A DNA stretch of 64,000 bases from Chaenocephalus aceratus (Eukaryota > Chordata > Actinopteri > Perciformes > Channichthyidae): positions 1-64,000 of the forward strand of contig JAMFTG010000628.1 in the NCBI GenBank assembly GCA_023974075.1. Reading direction: 5' to 3'. The notes below the pieces were generated by a model that was not told the DNA's origin, ran no database searches, and saw only the letters and a program-made list of their open reading frames with translations. The translations under genes were made by a program, and so were the position numbers. This document shows positions 1-64,000 of the stretch, piece by piece; positions within the stretch are counted from its first letter, which is position 1, and every line of letters starts with the position of its first letter.

Positions 1-129
1 TCAAAGCCTCTTTACTTTGACTTGAGTAAAGAAGTTTAGTCAGTACTTCTACTTTTACCAGAGTATTTTTAAACACGAGTATCTGTACTTCTACTTGAGT
101 AAAGGATGTGTGTACTTTTGCCATCTCTG
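1..129. mobile_element. 3' end of a hAT-like non-autonomous element, cut by the window edge
   Basis: These bases closely match the right-hand end of the element at 24681-25446, including the end TTTTGCCATCTCTG. The left part lies outside the window. It sits downstream of the cftr stop codon, so it is either in the 3' UTR or beyond it. Confidence 0.8.
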
Positions 130-204
130 AGGACGAGTAGTTTTGTTGGAGTTATGGCTAGAAATAAAACACTGGACGAAGTCCTATTTGTTTTGTCCAT
201 CAGT

Positions 205-206
<2 letters not shown>

Positions 207-281
<75 letters not shown>

Positions 282-370
282 CCTGGATGTTAGATGTGGG
301 TGTCCTGTAGTGTGTGTGTGTGTGTGTGCGTGTGTGTGTGTGAGCCTGGATGTTAGAGGCAGGTGTCCTG

Positions 371-449
<79 letters not shown>

Positions 450-475
450 CCTGGATGTTAGATGTGGGTGTCCTG

Positions 476-558
<83 letters not shown>
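207..558. repeat. Compound (TG)n microsatellite directly after the cftr stop codon
   Basis: Four long TG runs are separated by near-identical spacers of about 30 bases built on GAGCCTGGATGTTAGA and GTGTCCTG. On the cftr strand it is a (CA)n tract starting about 7 bases after the TGA at 567-565, so it would form the start of the 3' UTR. The same spacer recurs inside the TG array at about 11086-11114. Confidence 0.95.
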
Positions 559-560
<2 letters not shown>

Positions 561-564
561 CCTG

Positions 565-61811
<61,247 letters not shown>

Positions 61812-61955
61812 TTAACACTTCCACCAGACCAACACCAGCAGAGTTCGGCTCTTCTGTTCGTCCTTACTACGACTCTGGCAACAAACCAGCTGTCCTGGCT
61901 TTGGCTTTGGCTGGAGAGTCAGTCACAAAATAAGAAGCTAGTAGTAGTGCAGTTA

Positions 61956-62607
61956 TAGATAGATGGATAGATGGATAGATGGATAGATGGATAGATAGAT
62001 GGATAGATAGATGGATGGATAGATGGATAGATAGATGGATAGATGGATGGATGGATAGATGTGGATAGATAGATAGATAGATGGATAGATGGATAGATAG
62101 GTGGATAGATAGATGGATGGATAGATGGATAGATAGATGGATAGATCGATAGATGGATGAGATAGATGGATAGATGGATAGATGGATAGATGGATAGATG
62201 GGATAGATAAGCTAGCTAGATAGATATGGCTATGGTAGATGGCTCGCTGGATAGCTAGGTGGATCGCTAGATGGATGATTGGATAGATGGATGGATAGAT
62301 AGCTGGTCGATAGATGGAGGATCGCTAGATGGCTGGATGATCGCTGGAAATGGATGGATAGATAGATGGATCTCCTGGATATGGATAGATAGGTGGATAG
62401 CGATGGTGGATAGATGGATAGCCTCGCTGGATAGATCGCTGGATCGATAGAGCTAGGACTCGCTGGCTCAGCTGGATAGCTGCTCGATGGATCGATGGCT
62501 GCTGCTCGATGATAGCTGCTCGCTGGCTGTCGCTCGCTGGCTCGCTCGATGGCTCGCTGGCTGGCTCGCTGCTGGCTCCTGGCTGGCTCGCTCGATGGCT
62601 AGCTCGC
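61956..62607. repeat. GATA/GGAT microsatellite grading into a GCTC/GCTGG repeat
   Basis: From 61956 to about 62215 the sequence is TAGATGGA-type. From there to about 62607 more and more A positions read C, ending as TCGCTGGCTCGC-type. The 74-residue and 79-residue frames are translations of the repeat. Confidence 0.93.
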
Positions 62608-63199
62608 TCCTTTCTTGTCCTTATCCCGGTCCTGAGCTGCGTAGAGCTACTGGGGCGCCCTGTCTTTATTCTTCCTCATTGCGTGTTGGGCTATTCCGCC
62701 TTCAATGGTAAAGCCATTTGGAAACAAACACAACTTGATACTACATAATATTTCTTCGGCCACAAACCAGCTGGCGTTTGTTGACTCTGGCTAATAATTA
62801 ATAATAATAGCTTGGATTTATAATAGCGCCTTTCAAGGGACCCAAGGTCACTTTACAAGTAGTGGGCAAAAATAAACATAACAAAACAAAAGTCAGACAG
62901 ACAAAACAACAGATCGATTAGGGGCCGAAAGCCTTGGCAGACAGATGGGACTTGACCGGCAACCAGTGGAGGTGGAGGAGGGTGGAAGTGATGTGTTGCC
63001 ACGGCTTTGTGTGCGTGAGTACCCTAGCAGCACAGTGTTGGACATACTGGAGCCTGTCCAGCTAATTGAGTCAGAAAACAAGAAGCAAGTAGTACTGCAG
63101 TTTTCATCTATGCTGGTGTTGTTGGGATTATTAAGCCTTCAATTGGAAAGCCATTTGGAAACAAACACAACTTGATATTGATATTCTACTGCTAAATGA

Positions 63200-63552
63200 T
63201 CAACCATCCAGATCTCTCAGGTCTTCTGGTCAGCTTTCTGTCCCCAGAGTCAGAACTAAACGTGGAGAAGTTCAGTTACTATGCTCCAAACATCTGGAAC
63301 AAGCTCCCAGAAACCTGCAGGTCCGCTGCAACTCCGACTACTTTTAAATCCAGACTCAAGACTTCTCTTTTTGCCGCTGCTTTTAATTGAACTATTCACA
63401 TCATACACTACACTGTAACTTTTATTCATGTTTAATTATCTTTGCTTTTTAAAGTTTCTAATGTTTTCATGCTCTTAATATCTTTCATTGTTGTATTAAA
63501 GCTCTTGGAATTGCCTTGTGTTGAAAGGTGCTATAAATAAACTTGCCTTGCT
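63200..63552 (+). pseudogene. L2/CR1-like LINE 3' end
   Basis: The frame at 63196 ends YYAPNIWNKLPETCRSAATP then TFKSRLKTSLFAAAFN and stop, the typical C-terminus of L2/CR1-type reverse transcriptases. The 3' end GTGCTATAAATAAACTTGCC closes it. The rest of intron 2 in the window, 62608-63199, has only a diverged repeat with AGCGCCTTTCAAGG. Confidence 0.75.
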
Positions 63553-63747
63553 ATAAAGGTAATATGTTTGGGCCACAAACCAGCTGTCTTCACTCTGGCT
63601 GATAATTGAGTCAGAAAAACGAGAAGCTAGTTGTAGTAAATGCCATGGTAATGGACTGTACTTATATAGCGCTGTATCCAGTCTGTAAGACCCCTCAAAG
63701 CGCTTACATGTCATTCATCCATTCAGACAGAGCAGTGTACCTTACTC

Positions 63748-64000
63748 TAGGATAGATGTCCCGATCCGATCACGTGATCGGAGCCGATCACGTGATTTTT
63801 AAAAGATCGGGGATCGGGATTTTTTTTAAATTTTTTTTTAATAAAATATTTTTTTTTAATTTAATTTTACAAAACAAAAATGACCATGTCACGTCTTAAA
63901 GTCATCCTGAGGACTTAGTTTTGGTTTAAAATTACACACATCATGTATGTGTTGCTTTCTTCGGGCTTGTTTTCATAGACTGGTTGCTTATTCCTCTGAA
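63748..64000. mobile_element. Left end of a hAT-like element cut by the window edge
   Basis: TAGATGTCCCGATCCGATCA followed by GATCGG/CCGATC repeats and an AT-rich stretch, like the terminus of other fish hAT MITEs. The right end is outside the window. Confidence 0.6.

Overview
The window is a piece of a vertebrate, almost certainly teleost (probably percomorph) nuclear genome. The evidence is a multi-exon CFTR-type gene with consensus GT/AG introns, very dense (CA)n/(TG)n microsatellites, and many short DNA transposons with termini typical of fish genomes, such as TAGGGGTGGGCGATAT. No bacterial genes, rRNA genes or CRISPR arrays are seen.

One gene explains all recognisable cellular coding sequence: cftr (abcc7), the cAMP-regulated ABC-family chloride channel, on the minus strand. 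I could place exons 3 to 27 (human numbering) between 61776 and 565. Exons 1 and 2 were not found in the remaining 2.2 kb, so the promoter and start codon lie beyond the right edge. Most exons have exactly the length and phase of their human counterparts. In transcript order they encode the end of the N-terminal region and TMD1 (exons 3-8), the linker and NBD1 (9-14, with Walker A, LSGGQ and Walker B), the phosphorylated R domain (14), TMD2 (15-21), NBD2 (22-26) and the C-terminus ending in a PDZ-binding DTRL motif (27).

The copy is damaged as written. Exon 14 carries a 766-bp hAT-like transposon with an 8-bp target duplication in the middle of the R domain. Exon 8 has two extra bases in a C run in TM5. 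Exon 27 is one base out of frame, with the conserved C-terminus open only in the shifted frame. Either this cftr is decaying, or some lesions are assembly errors. The transposon may also be removed as a new intron, because a donor inside it and an acceptor in the duplicated target would keep the frame.

The introns hold most of the sequence. They contain at least eight hAT-like elements with perfect or near-perfect 8-bp target duplications, some nested; four copies of a TTAA-flanked MITE; Harbinger-like remnants; tRNA-derived SINEs; L2/CR1-like LINE 3' ends; and large minisatellites with 13, 17, 33, 37, 57 and 72-bp units. Two arrays of the same 72-bp unit lie in opposite orientation on either side of exon 11, the exon holding the F508 equivalent. 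TG runs sit directly at several splice sites. Unlisted parts of introns are AT-rich sequence in which I see nothing recognisable.
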